From: Nitrospira sp.
Lineage (GTDB): Bacteria > Nitrospirota > Nitrospiria > Nitrospirales > Nitrospiraceae
DNA length: 64,000 nt
Assembly: GCA_029194665.1 (NCBI GenBank)
Contig: JARFXO010000001.1
Span: forward strand, 372,001 to 436,000
Direction of reading: 5' to 3'
The notes beneath the pieces were generated by a model that did no database searches, had not been told where the DNA came from, and was given only the letters and a program-made list of their open reading frames with translations. Of the stretch, positions 1-8,619 are shown piece after piece (the stretch's first letter is position 1; each line of letters opens with the position of its first letter). The translations under genes were made by a program, and so were the position numbers.

Positions 1-1079
1 AGGAGGCACTGAAAGTCAGCGAGCGCCGATTCGTCTCCTTTATGGATAATTTGCATGGCTTTGCATGGATCAAAGATGCCCAAGGACGGTATCTCTACGT
101 CAATCGACTCTTCCAAGAATCGATGCTGAAGGGATTGGACTGGAGAGAGAAGACCGCCTTCGAGTTGTGGCCGGCAGAAGTCGCCGAGCAGTACGAGTTA
201 AGCGATAAGCAGGTGCAGGAGAGTCGGGTGCCGCTCCACACAGTGGCGCCGTTCATACAGAATGGAGAGGTTCGGCACGCGATTGTGAGCAAGTTCCCCA
301 TCGCCGATCACCAGGGAGCGCCGGTGTTGTTGGGAGGTGTCGCTGTTGACATCACCGAACGTAAGCAGGCGGAAGAGGCGCTTCATCGCAACCAGCTGGA
401 ATTGCATCAGAAGCAAGTGCAATTGGAGGAGCTGACGTCCAAGCTCCTGGCGGCGCAAGAGCATGAGCGACGGAGAATCGCTCGTGAACTGCACGACGAT
501 GTAAGCCAGCGATTGGCCGCCTTGGTCCTGGAAGTGGCGTCGTTGGAACAGCACCCTTCCCCTGTCCCCATTGAACTCGCTCGACGCCTGAGACCACTTC
601 GTGAAGGGTTGGAACAGCTTTCTGACGATGTGCACACGCTCGCATACCGACTTCACCCCTCGTTATTGGAGCATGCCGGATTGCGCCCCGCGGTCGAAGA
701 CCATGTCCATCAGGTTTCCCGGCGCACAGGCTTACCCATTATTCTAAAGATTCTTGATGTTCCGAATGCGGTACGGCTCGATCAGGCGACCTGTCTCTTC
801 CGCGTCATGCAGGAAAGCGTTCAGAATGTGGTGAAACATGCCGAGGCGACGACCGTGACGGTCCAGCTCCGCGGGTCGTCAAAGGGGGTCGGCCTGTCCA
901 TCAGTGACAATGGGAAGGGATTTGAGGCACAAGACCTGCGTACCCATCACCGGGGACTGGGTTTGAGCAGCATGGAGGAACGGCTTCGACAACTGCATGG
1001 ATTCCTTCGGATCCAATCTCGACCATCCCAAGGCACAAAGGTCTGTGCTTGGCTGCCGTACGAGGCGGAGGTTGCATGA
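1..1079 (+). CDS. PAS-domain sensor histidine kinase (HisKA_3 type), 5' partial
   Basis: Two-component sensor kinase that should phosphorylate the NarL-type regulator encoded next. The reading frame is already open at base 3 and reads EALKVSERRF just before the first ATG (base 42). That is the usual linker into a PAS domain, so the gene starts upstream of the window. After the PAS domain (FMDNLHGFAWIKD to VDITERKQAEEAL) comes a short coiled linker, then the HisKA_3 dimerisation motif with the phospho-acceptor His in ARELHDDVSQRL, and a HATPase_c domain with NGKGFE and a Gly-rich GLGLSSMEERL. No membrane segment lies in the visible part, and more sensor domains may lie upstream. The stop overlaps the regulator start (ATGA), so the two are translationally coupled. 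The signal sensed is unknown. Confidence 0.9.
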   Translation, partial: EALKVSERRFVSFMDNLHGFAWIKDAQGRYLYVNRLFQESMLKGLDWREKTAFELWPAEVAEQYELSDKQVQESRVPLHTVAPFIQNGEVRHAIVSKFPIADHQGAPVLLGGVAVDITERKQAEEALHRNQLELHQKQVQLEELTSKLLAAQEHERRRIARELHDDVSQRLAALVLEVASLEQHPSPVPIELARRLRPLREGLEQLSDDVHTLAYRLHPSLLEHAGLRPAVEDHVHQVSRRTGLPIILKILDVPNAVRLDQATCLFRVMQESVQNVVKHAEATTVTVQLRGSSKGVGLSISDNGKGFEAQDLRTHHRGLGLSSMEERLRQLHGFLRIQSRPSQGTKVCAWLPYEAEVA

Positions 1080-1729
1080 ACCGACCGCGCATTCTGATGG
1101 CAGATGATCACGCCATTGTCTTGGCTGGGCTGCGGAACCTGGTGGAGGCCGAGGGCGAAGTGGTCGGCATGGTGGAAGACGGACAGTCACTGGTCGAGGC
1201 TGCCCAGCAGTTACGCCCCGATATTGTGTTGCTTGACATCTCGATGCCGCTGCTCAATGGATTGGATGCTGCACGCCAGATAAGTAAGCTGGTGCCGGAG
1301 AGCAAGCTGATCTTCCTCACCATGCATGCGAGTCCCACCTATGCGACCGAAGCCTTCAAGGCCGGGGCCTCCGGGTATTTGATAAAACGGTCTGCGGCAG
1401 CGGAGCTCAAGCAAGCCATTCAGGCGGTGATGCAGGGACAACACTATATGACCCCGCTTATCACGAAAGAAGTCTTGGCGGCGACGCTCCAATCCACAGA
1501 GAACCAACCCAGCAAGGCGTTGGTGTCCTCCCTCACGCAGAGGCAACGGGAGGTGTTGCAGCTTGTTGCCGAGGGGAAAAGTACCAAGGCCATAGCCTCA
1601 CTCTTGAATATTTCCGTGAAGACGGTGGAATTTCACAAGTTTCGCATCATGAGCGAACTCGATCTCCACTCGACCGCCGAATTAATCAAATACGCAATCG
1701 CCGAAGGTCTTGTGAGCGTGTCGTCGTAG
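1076..1729 (+). CDS. NarL/FixJ-family response regulator
   Basis: DNA-binding partner of the preceding kinase. The start at 1076 gives MNRPRILMADDH and overlaps the kinase stop by four bases. An earlier in-frame ATG at 1049 lies inside the kinase gene and adds residues that do not fit the family. The receiver domain spans about residues 5-120, with acidic residues D10/D11 and the phospho-acceptor D54 in VLLDISMP. A LuxR-type helix-turn-helix follows at about residues 150-210 (LTQRQREVLQLVAEG, then NISVKTVEFHK). Length (217 aa) is normal for the family. Target genes are not evident, because the next gene downstream is on the opposite strand. Confidence 0.92.
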   Translation: MNRPRILMADDHAIVLAGLRNLVEAEGEVVGMVEDGQSLVEAAQQLRPDIVLLDISMPLLNGLDAARQISKLVPESKLIFLTMHASPTYATEAFKAGASGYLIKRSAAAELKQAIQAVMQGQHYMTPLITKEVLAATLQSTENQPSKALVSSLTQRQREVLQLVAEGKSTKAIASLLNISVKTVEFHKFRIMSELDLHSTAELIKYAIAEGLVSVSS

Positions 1730-1981
1730 ACGGACCACCTGCATACCAGCAGAGGGATGGTCGGAGATCCCTGATGCAACATCATGAAGCCGTACCGAGA
1801 CCCACCGTGCAACACTCGTAATCTCCCCTCGTATTTCTGGGTCGTTTCCTAGATCCGTTCTACCTCCTTAATATGAAATATGTTGGCCGGACCGGATTAT
1901 CAGTATCGTAGCTTCCCAAGGGTGACAGGGGTCGAGTTGTTGTCCGACATCAAATCTAGAAGTGGCGGCGAGTCCGATGCA

Positions 1982-2902
1982 CTATTCTTGAATCATCTTG
2001 GCTCGCGTTTGTAGGTAGGCATTACGGACTGCAGCGTAGAGATCCAGGGTGGATTCTTCGACACCCTCATACTTCTCTAGATTCAACGAGCGGCTGTTCA
2101 CAATTTCCGTTCCACGGGCGGCAACGAGTATCAAAGAACTCTCGAGGCTATTCGACTCGAGGAGGGAGGGAATAGCATCAATCCCGATAATCGGAAAGAC
2201 CAGCCAGTAGATAGGATTGAGAGCAATATCTCCAGCATACCCGACAAGGTCACGAGCCGTAAACGGCGGCAGAAAGGGGAGTACGATATAGGGTCCCGGC
2301 CTCACCCCGTAGAAGCCGAGCGTCTGGCCGGTATCTTCTTCCGGAGTCGTAAGATTGAACCGATTGGCCACATCGATAAATCCGCCGATCCCGACCGTTG
2401 TGTTGATGAGGAATCGCCCGACTTCTATACCGGCTCCTTTGAACTTTCCCTGGAAAATATTGTTCATTAAGCGCGGTGTCACACGAGTGTTGTAGAAGAA
2501 ATTGCTGATCCCTATCTGAGCGAAATTGGGGACAATGGAGTTATAGCCTTTGGCTACCGGCTTTAGCGCCAAACGATCAAACTCTTGGTTAAAGTGGAAC
2601 ATCTTCGAGTTGAACGGTTCCCACGGGTCATACTCCTCGATCGCCTCTTCGCCCGGCTTGGCAAACGGATCGAACGGTTCTTCAGCAGCAACCTCGGGAG
2701 TTACTGTCGCTGAGGGGATGGGCTTGTGAGAGACGTCAGCAATCAGAACCGGTGGGGCGTTCTGCTCAATGGTAGGGGTGAGCGGGCTGGTCGAGCCTTT
2801 TTGAACGGCGCAACCGGAGAGTAGGATCAACGAAACGGCAAAAACAACCGTATATTTACTGAGCCTGAAGCAGACCGGCCTCCACTCAGGTTTTGTCCTC
2901 AT
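1982..2902 (-). CDS. mlaA: MlaA (VacJ) family outer-membrane lipoprotein
   Basis: Outer-membrane component of the Mla pathway, which removes mislocalised phospholipids from the outer leaflet. Residues 1-31 form a lipoprotein signal peptide ending in the lipobox LSGC. A Pro/Glu-rich linker follows, then the MlaA domain: DPWEPFNSKMFHFNQ, the FFYNTRVTPRLMNN segment, FLINTTVGIGGFIDVA and the PGPYIVLPFLPP loop. Length (306 aa) is slightly above average because of the linker. The other Mla components (MlaBCDEF) are not in the window, so this is a stand-alone copy. The family call is firm. Function is taken from characterised homologues. Confidence 0.9.
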   Translation of the reverse strand: MRTKPEWRPVCFRLSKYTVVFAVSLILLSGCAVQKGSTSPLTPTIEQNAPPVLIADVSHKPIPSATVTPEVAAEEPFDPFAKPGEEAIEEYDPWEPFNSKMFHFNQEFDRLALKPVAKGYNSIVPNFAQIGISNFFYNTRVTPRLMNNIFQGKFKGAGIEVGRFLINTTVGIGGFIDVANRFNLTTPEEDTGQTLGFYGVRPGPYIVLPFLPPFTARDLVGYAGDIALNPIYWLVFPIIGIDAIPSLLESNSLESSLILVAARGTEIVNSRSLNLEKYEGVEESTLDLYAAVRNAYLQTRAKMIQE

Positions 2903-3150
2903 TCTTAAGATTACCTCGTGCGATTAATGGAACGAGCATCGACAATGGGCCCCGCAATGTACCAAAAGTCGATTCACCCGCCAATCATTTATTTCTGAAT
3001 TGCGATCTTGGACGAGCAGTTGACGGACAGCCGCCTCGAAATCCTGGCATCATCTTTGCCGGACTCCTATCCGTGAGTACAGGTTGCACAATGCCGGAAC
3101 CGGAGATCATCGACGAACTTAGCAGGTTGCGCACAAAGTCGATGTCTGTA

Positions 3151-3200
3151 GTTCGACAGGCCTGTTCTGAGTTGGTCGAGGGCCTCAGCACGGACGGATA
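3151..3200. repeat. REP-like intergenic element
   Basis: The 373-bp spacer between mlaA (2902) and the VOC gene (3276) contains no convincing gene. The open frame from 2893 has no family resemblance and its end is made by this element. Bases 3151-3200 contain GTTCGACAGG followed by CCTGTTCTGAGTTGG and a CTCAGCACGGACGG end. The first ten bases and the next run pair partly, and the sequence resembles extragenic palindromic elements scattered in many bacterial genomes. The remaining spacer shows nothing recognisable beyond the likely promoter area of mlaA. Confidence 0.35.
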
Positions 3201-3275
3201 ACCTCAGTATTTTCGATCATCACTCCGTTCGTCCTTAGGCCATCGAAGGATGAAGAGAGGGTTTTCCGCAACCTC

Positions 3276-3674
3276 TTAGACGATTTTCACGCCGACCGGC
3301 CGTTCGATCAGCTCGATTTCATAGCCGTCGGGTGCGTCGATGAAAATGAACCGGCTGCCGGAGGAGGTTGTGGCGGGACCATCGGTGATCTTGACCCCCA
3401 GTGCAGTGAGCGAGGCGATCGTTTCGTCAAGGCTTTCGACTTGGAAGGCCAGATGGACGAGATCCTCCTGAACTTTCACCGGCCCACTTGGAGGGAAACT
3501 GGTCAATTCGATCAGTTCGTCACTGTTGGGCACTTTCAGAAAGGCCAGCTGGGATCCACGAGGAGAAGTCTTTCGCTCGATCACCTCAAGGCCCAATACA
3601 GTCGTGTAAAAACGGATGGTCTCATCCAGATCGCTGACCCGCATACGGGTATGGAGAAGCTTGATAACATTCAT
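3276..3674 (-). CDS. VOC superfamily protein, glyoxalase I-like
   Basis: Small metal-dependent enzyme of the vicinal-oxygen-chelate fold, closest in appearance to lactoylglutathione lyase. It has two beta-alpha-beta-beta-beta modules. The four positions that bind the metal in glyoxalase I all look filled: H8 (LLHTRMRV), the Glu in ELIELTSF, the His in EDLVHLAFQV and the Glu in GYEIELIE. Length (132 aa) matches single-subunit GloA. It is monocistronic, and its neighbours give no pathway clue. Related dioxygenases or methylmalonyl-CoA epimerases have the same fold, so the substrate is not certain. Confidence 0.8.
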   Translation of the reverse strand: MNVIKLLHTRMRVSDLDETIRFYTTVLGLEVIERKTSPRGSQLAFLKVPNSDELIELTSFPPSGPVKVQEDLVHLAFQVESLDETIASLTALGVKITDGPATTSSGSRFIFIDAPDGYEIELIERPVGVKIV

Positions 3675-3763
3675 ACTGTGGCCTTATAGCAGATGGTGTA
3701 TGCTTGATAGCAAGGGCTGGATCGAAACGCGAAATCTTTTCTCATCGCACTATTTGCCATAGG

Positions 3764-4246
3764 CTATCCGCCATCAGTTCTTCTCGTTGGCCCAGCCGAC
3801 TTGCGCAACAACAGCTCCGCGCTGCCGGGGATCAGGAAATTGGGCATGGGGCCGATTTCCTGATAGCCATGCATCTTGTAAAAGGCTCGTGCCGATTCGT
3901 TGAAGTCCGATACACAAACGAAAAGATTCTTGGTCCTCTTGAAGACCAACTCCTCGATGTGCCGCAACAGTTGACCGCCGATTCCCTTTTGGCGAGCCCA
4001 TACCGCCACCCCCAAGAGCTCCAGATAGTCGCCCAGAAGAAACTTCTGCTTTAGGATAGCGACACCGGCTACTTGCCCATTGAGGAGGGCGATGTAGCAG
4101 TCTCGCGCTTGCGGGATTGGGCAAAAGATGCGGTTCCAATCATCCTGCGTGTAACCAAGTCTTTTCCAGGGGTCAGACTCACCGAGCAGTTGGACGACGG
4201 ACTCACGATCGTCCGGATCCATGTTCCTGATAACCGGATCAGTCAT
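3764..4246 (-). CDS. GNAT family N-acetyltransferase
   Basis: Acetyl-CoA-dependent acetyltransferase, 160 aa, cytoplasmic. The acetyl-CoA loop is visible as the Gln/Arg-x-x-Gly-x-Gly type sequence RQKGIGGQLLRHIEE. It follows a beta strand YLELLGVAV and precedes the usual C-terminal NESARAFYKMHGYQEIG motif. The start overlaps the end of the polysaccharide deacetylase gene by eight bases, so the two are probably co-transcribed, deacetylase first. The acceptor substrate cannot be told from sequence. The C-terminal tail after the domain is short and basic. Confidence 0.85.
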   Translation of the reverse strand: MTDPVIRNMDPDDRESVVQLLGESDPWKRLGYTQDDWNRIFCPIPQARDCYIALLNGQVAGVAILKQKFLLGDYLELLGVAVWARQKGIGGQLLRHIEELVFKRTKNLFVCVSDFNESARAFYKMHGYQEIGPMPNFLIPGSAELLLRKSAGPTRRTDGG

Positions 4247-4958
4247 GGGTTCGTGGCTTGCAGGTCAACAACTCGCTGACCGTCATGGGTTGGAGGCCTC
4301 GCCGAGGAAGGACATTCGTTGCCAGTTGTTCAACCACCTGCCTGGTTTGCTTACCTTTGCCGTTCGCATGGAAGACGATGATGCTCCCCGGCTTGGCACG
4401 AGCGGCGACTCCGGCGAGAATCTGCTCGGCGGAGAGTGTGGGGTCCGGATCGCCCGATTCGATATTCCATCGGATGAATTGCAGGCCGAGCATGTTCACC
4501 ACGGCGACGGTCACATCGTTGTATTCCCCGTACGGCGGCCGAAACAACATCGCCTCATGGGCATAGTGTTCCTGCAACAGTTTGATGGGGCCGAGAATCT
4601 CCCTCCGCTGTTCGTCGGCATCGTGCATGGGAAGGTGGGCATGCACATCACCGTGCGTTCCCACTTCAAAAAATCCCAGGCTTAATAGATGGTTCACTTC
4701 TGGCTCATGTTTTACCATCCACTTGCCGGACATGAAGAACGTGGCCGGGATACGGTGCTTGATCAGATAGTCCATCAACGGCTGATCATAACCGGACCCC
4801 TTCCGCACGGGACAGAGATCGAACGTCAAGGCCACGCCCGGACATGTCGGTGAGCCGGACTTGATAACTTGTGCCAGACCGTCTGTTGGAACGAATGGCT
4901 CGGGAGTCGTCCCTAACAGGAGGCCAAGCAAAAGGCATAGCAGACCCTGTCGCCGCAT
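4239..4958 (-). CDS. Exported polysaccharide deacetylase (NodB fold)
   Basis: Carbohydrate esterase family 4-like protein acting outside the cytoplasmic membrane. The start at 4958 gives MRRQGLLCLLLGLLLG, a clear signal peptide. The longer open frame upstream (to 5117) would bury it. NodB motifs are present: motif 1 as LTFDLCP (family consensus TFDDGP), motif 2 as THGDVH with the two metal His spaced as usual, motif 3 as RPPYGEYN, and motif 5 near IIVFHANG. The second Asp of motif 1, normally a metal ligand, is Leu. The gene is divergent from the site-2 protease gene (70 bp apart) and coupled to the GNAT gene. Substrate could be peptidoglycan or an exopolysaccharide. Confidence 0.82.
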   Translation of the reverse strand: MRRQGLLCLLLGLLLGTTPEPFVPTDGLAQVIKSGSPTCPGVALTFDLCPVRKGSGYDQPLMDYLIKHRIPATFFMSGKWMVKHEPEVNHLLSLGFFEVGTHGDVHAHLPMHDADEQRREILGPIKLLQEHYAHEAMLFRPPYGEYNDVTVAVVNMLGLQFIRWNIESGDPDPTLSAEQILAGVAARAKPGSIIVFHANGKGKQTRQVVEQLATNVLPRRGLQPMTVSELLTCKPRTHD

Positions 4959-5028
4959 AACGGTCAGTATACCTGAACCGGGGGAGAAGAATTGACCCGT
5001 TCCGTATTCGGCTGGTACGGTGTGAGCT

Positions 5029-6189
5029 ATGCGTATGCCTTCCTGGGAAATCGGCCGAGCGTTGGGAATTCCGATCCGTATCCATGCCTCATGGTTTTTG
5101 GTCTTTCTCCTGGTCACATGGTCCCTCTCGACCAGCTATCTGCCGGAAAGTTTGCCTGGGCTCGCTCCCGAGCGTTACTGGGCGATGGGCGGCCTTGCAG
5201 CGGTGCTGTTATTCCTCTCCGTGCTCTTGCATGAGCTCGGCCACTCCTACGTCGCCTTGTACTATCGCATCCCGATTGAAAAGATCACGCTGTTCATATT
5301 CGGCGGTGTGGCTCACATGAGGAAAGAAGCTCCGACACCGCTTGCCGAATTCCTCATTGCATTGGCCGGTCCGGCGGTCAGCTTCGTGATCGGCGGTCTC
5401 TGTTTTGTCTTTGTGGAGCTGGCCCAGGCAATTCAACGGCAACATGGCCTCCAGGGTTGGATCATGCTCGGAGCCCTGTTGGGTTTCGTGAATATGCAAC
5501 TCGGCCTCTTCAATATGATTCCGGGTTTTCCGCTGGATGGCGGGCGGGTCTTACGTGCAGGATTGTGGGCCTGGGGAAAGGATTTTTATCGGGCCACCAA
5601 ACAAGCCGCAGTGGTCGGTCTTGCGTTTGGATTGGTGCTTGGACTGGTCGGCCTTGTTGTGATGTACGGAGCCGTGAGCGGCGGATTGCCCGCTTCGATG
5701 GCATCGAACGGCGGGTGGATTCTCATCATCGGCATGTTTCTCTTCGCCGCGGCTTTGGCGAGCCGTCGCCAAGCCTCCATCCGTCAGTCGCTGGCCACGG
5801 TTCCTATCCGAGATCTAATGGTGACGACGGTTGTTTCAATCCCGTCGCATTGTACTCTGGATGAGGCGGTGAACCAGTACTTCCAAGCCTATGGCTACGG
5901 CGGCTTTCCGGTGATTGACGACGGACGGCTGGTGGGTATGTTGACAGTGTCGGAAGTTCAGTCCATCTCGCCCACGCTCTGGTTGTGGCGGCGGGTTGAG
6001 CAGGTGATGCGTCCTGTTTCGGAGTCGCTAGTAATCGCACCGGATGTTCCGGTGATTCAAGCGATGGAACGTATGGCTCATGAGAGATGGGATCGATTAG
6101 TCGTCATGCAGGACGGGGAAATTGTCGGACTCGTCACCCATTCGGCCATCGTGCATTTTCTTCAGCTACGGGGCTCCTCCAGCCGCTGA
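5029..6189 (+). CDS. Site-2 protease family M50 metalloprotease with CBS domains
   Basis: Intramembrane zinc metalloprotease of the Rip3/SpoIVFB-like branch. The catalytic motif HELGH lies at about residues 68-72 in a membrane segment, and the third zinc ligand is in the PLDGGR motif near residue 170. About six transmembrane helices are followed by two CBS domains (about residues 263-385, starting VPIRDLMVTTVV), which in relatives bind adenine nucleotides and regulate activity. Length is 386 aa. It is divergently arranged from the deacetylase gene and convergent with yihY. No anti-sigma substrate is encoded beside it. The family is certain and the substrate unknown. Confidence 0.9.
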   Translation: MRMPSWEIGRALGIPIRIHASWFLVFLLVTWSLSTSYLPESLPGLAPERYWAMGGLAAVLLFLSVLLHELGHSYVALYYRIPIEKITLFIFGGVAHMRKEAPTPLAEFLIALAGPAVSFVIGGLCFVFVELAQAIQRQHGLQGWIMLGALLGFVNMQLGLFNMIPGFPLDGGRVLRAGLWAWGKDFYRATKQAAVVGLAFGLVLGLVGLVVMYGAVSGGLPASMASNGGWILIIGMFLFAAALASRRQASIRQSLATVPIRDLMVTTVVSIPSHCTLDEAVNQYFQAYGYGGFPVIDDGRLVGMLTVSEVQSISPTLWLWRRVEQVMRPVSESLVIAPDVPVIQAMERMAHERWDRLVVMQDGEIVGLVTHSAIVHFLQLRGSSSR

Positions 6190-6230
6190 GTAGCGGCACT
6201 TGCCGTCCGTCACTCGCTCCAACATCTCCA

Positions 6231-7079
6231 TTAGACATCGGCTGCCGGTACCTTAGGCGACGAGGGGGCGAACTGTTGCAACTTCTGGGCGATGATGCCG
6301 CCGAAGAGGAAGAGGCCGGCGGAATAATAGACCCACAACAGCAAGAGTACGACTTCGAGCAACGATCCATAAAGCCTGGCGTAGACCGTAGCATAGTCGC
6401 TATAGCTGACGAACAACAACTTGGCTGCGACCCACAGCAGGCTAAAGATCAGTGCTCCAACCATTGCGGCTCGCCAGCGAGGACGGTGGCGAGGAACCAG
6501 GCGGTACAATAGGCTGACGGTCAGGAATGCCAGAGCAAAGGGCAGAGTGTAGGTTAGATGAAAATCATGCGCGGCCAGGGCCACGAGATCGAGTCCCCAG
6601 AGCCTGGGAGCGTAGGTGGTGAAAAAGGCGATGGTTTGCGTGCCTACGTACGCCATAAGCAGCAGCAGTCCGGTGGACCACAAGAGCGCGATGGAAATTG
6701 CGGTCGAAATCAATGGGTGACGCTTTTGGGTGCTCTCAAACACCACGTTGAGCGCATAGTCGAGCTCGTAAAAGACGAGGCCTCCAAACCAGAAGAAGGA
6801 GAGAAACACGAGCCACCGCACGCGTTCCAATGCACTGATCCGATGAAGTTCTTCGGCCAGGCGTTCGCCCAACGACGGCAAAAATTCCTTGAGGAAGCTC
6901 AGCATGAACTGTTCACCGATGACATCCTGACTGACGAAGAAACTCACCCCATACAGGACGAGAAAGGCGAGTGGAAAGAGTGAGAGCAGCGAAAAGAAAG
7001 CCAACGATGCGGCAAGGCTGGCGCAGCCCTGCTGTAAAAAGGACTTCAGTACGTCAAGGAGGAAACGGAGGACATTCAT
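6231..7079 (-). CDS. YihY/BrkB family inner-membrane protein
   Basis: Polytopic inner-membrane protein of the YihY/virulence-factor-BrkB family, 282 aa with about six hydrophobic segments. The start MNVLRFLLDVLKSF and the segment AASLAFFSLLSLFPLAFLVLYG are typical, as are the long hydrophilic loop between helices 1 and 2 and the RLVPRHRPRWR loop near the C-terminus. The biochemical role of the family is not established (older RNase BN annotations are wrong). It follows nuoN on the same strand with a 73-bp spacer that shows no terminator, so it may receive read-through from the nuo operon. Confidence 0.85.
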   Translation of the reverse strand: MNVLRFLLDVLKSFLQQGCASLAASLAFFSLLSLFPLAFLVLYGVSFFVSQDVIGEQFMLSFLKEFLPSLGERLAEELHRISALERVRWLVFLSFFWFGGLVFYELDYALNVVFESTQKRHPLISTAISIALLWSTGLLLLMAYVGTQTIAFFTTYAPRLWGLDLVALAAHDFHLTYTLPFALAFLTVSLLYRLVPRHRPRWRAAMVGALIFSLLWVAAKLLFVSYSDYATVYARLYGSLLEVVLLLLWVYYSAGLFLFGGIIAQKLQQFAPSSPKVPAADV

Positions 7080-7152
7080 GAGGTCTCACATGCGAGTCAT
7101 TCGCGCAATATGAGCGAAGCGAGAACGAAGCTGGAAGGCTATTGTAGCGGCT

Positions 7153-8619
7153 TCATCTTAATGTCGATACCGCCTGCATGGCTAGCTGCACGACCGGATT
7201 GGGGTAGATCCCGAAGATCACCACGCCGGCCACCGCGCAGGCCAGCACGATGGAGAAGGTCGGCGACATAACCAAGTGAGGAGCGCTCTCCGTGACGTCG
7301 CTCGGCTCGCGCATGTACATGACCATCACAACCCGGAGATAGTAATAGGCCGACACAGCGGCAAAAATCAGCGCGATGACCGCCAGCCACGTCATGCCAG
7401 CTTCGACGGCAGACATAAAGACGTAAAATTTTCCGATGAACCCCGCGGTGGGAGGAATGCCCGCCAGGGAGACCATGAAGATCAACATGAGCAACGCCGC
7501 CACCGGATGACGTTTGGACAGACCGGTGAAGTCCTCGATCTCATCTCCCTCCACCCCGTTCTTGCGAAGCATGGCGGCGACGGCGAACGCGCCGAAAGTC
7601 ATGAATGTGTAGAGCGCGAGATAGAGCAACACGCTTGCGAGACCCGAGGAGTTTTCTAACCGCCCGGCAGCGACCACGCCGATCAAGGCATAGCCGGCAT
7701 GGGCAATACTCGAGTACGCGAGCATCCGCTTGATATTCGTCTGCACCAACGCCACGACATTCCCCAACACTAGGGTGGCAAGGCAGATCAGGAGGAACAT
7801 GGCGGACCAGTTGGCTTTCAAGCCGCCGAGCCCCTCAATAAATACCCGGAGGAAGGCGCCGAAGCTGGCGGCTTTGGATGCCACGGCCATGAAGGCGGTG
7901 ACCGAAGTTGGGGCGCCTTCATAGACGTCCGGCGTCCACATATGAAACGGCACGACGGCGAGTTTGAAGCCGAATCCAACCGCGAGCAGGATCGTTGCGA
8001 ATAACAGTAAGGGATCGTCCAGGCTCTGCCCAGCGATCGCAGTGGCAATGGCCGGAAGCCTGGTGCTTCCGGTAGCTCCATAGAGGAGTGAGATGCCGTA
8101 CAAGAGGATACCGGATGAAAAGGCGCCTAGTACGAAGTATTTGGCGGAGGCTTCGAGCGAACGAGGTTCCGATCGCTTCAGCCCCGCCATCACGTAGAGC
8201 GCAAGGGACATCAGTTCACTACCGAGATAGATCGTCAGGAGGTCGGCTGCCGATACCATCACCATCATCCCTGCGAGAGCAAGCAGGACAAAGCCGTAGT
8301 ATTCGCCGAAGTACAGCCGCTCTTCCTTGAGGTACGAATGCGAAAGGAGAATCGTGAGGCCGGTGACAAAGTAAAGCAGCAGCTTCCAAAAGGCCCCGTA
8401 CGTGTCGATGATCACCAGCCCGCTAAACGCTTCGACGGGAGCTCTCATCTGTGAGGCCGTCAAGCCCATGCAAATAGCGAGGGTTCCCAGACTCAGCCAC
8501 ACCAGGCCGTCTTTGTCTGATGGACGCAGCACCGGATCCAGCACCAGCACAAGGCAGGCAGCGGTGATGACCAACAGCTCCGGAAGAATGAGGAACAGGT
8601 CTCCAACCGGGAAGGTCAT
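7153..8619 (-). CDS. nuoN: NADH-quinone oxidoreductase subunit N
   Basis: Antiporter-like proton-pumping subunit of complex I, last gene of the nuo operon. The 488-residue protein is almost entirely transmembrane (about 14 helices). It carries the family signatures: a conserved Lys in the helix FGFKLAVVPFHMWTPDVYEGAP and the segment NIKRMLAYSSIAHAGYALIG. It overlaps nuoM by four bases (ATGA), which points to coupled translation. Length and motifs are normal. Its antiporter helix would face NuoM in the membrane arm. Confidence 0.96.
   Translation of the reverse strand: MTFPVGDLFLILPELLVITAACLVLVLDPVLRPSDKDGLVWLSLGTLAICMGLTASQMRAPVEAFSGLVIIDTYGAFWKLLLYFVTGLTILLSHSYLKEERLYFGEYYGFVLLALAGMMVMVSAADLLTIYLGSELMSLALYVMAGLKRSEPRSLEASAKYFVLGAFSSGILLYGISLLYGATGSTRLPAIATAIAGQSLDDPLLLFATILLAVGFGFKLAVVPFHMWTPDVYEGAPTSVTAFMAVASKAASFGAFLRVFIEGLGGLKANWSAMFLLICLATLVLGNVVALVQTNIKRMLAYSSIAHAGYALIGVVAAGRLENSSGLASVLLYLALYTFMTFGAFAVAAMLRKNGVEGDEIEDFTGLSKRHPVAALLMLIFMVSLAGIPPTAGFIGKFYVFMSAVEAGMTWLAVIALIFAAVSAYYYLRVVMVMYMREPSDVTESAPHLVMSPTFSIVLACAVAGVVIFGIYPNPVVQLAMQAVSTLR

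Noticed and set aside
2893..3201. Plus-strand open frame of 102 codons after mlaA
   Set aside because: Starts inside mlaA's 5' end, resembles no family, and its end is the translation of the REP-like element.
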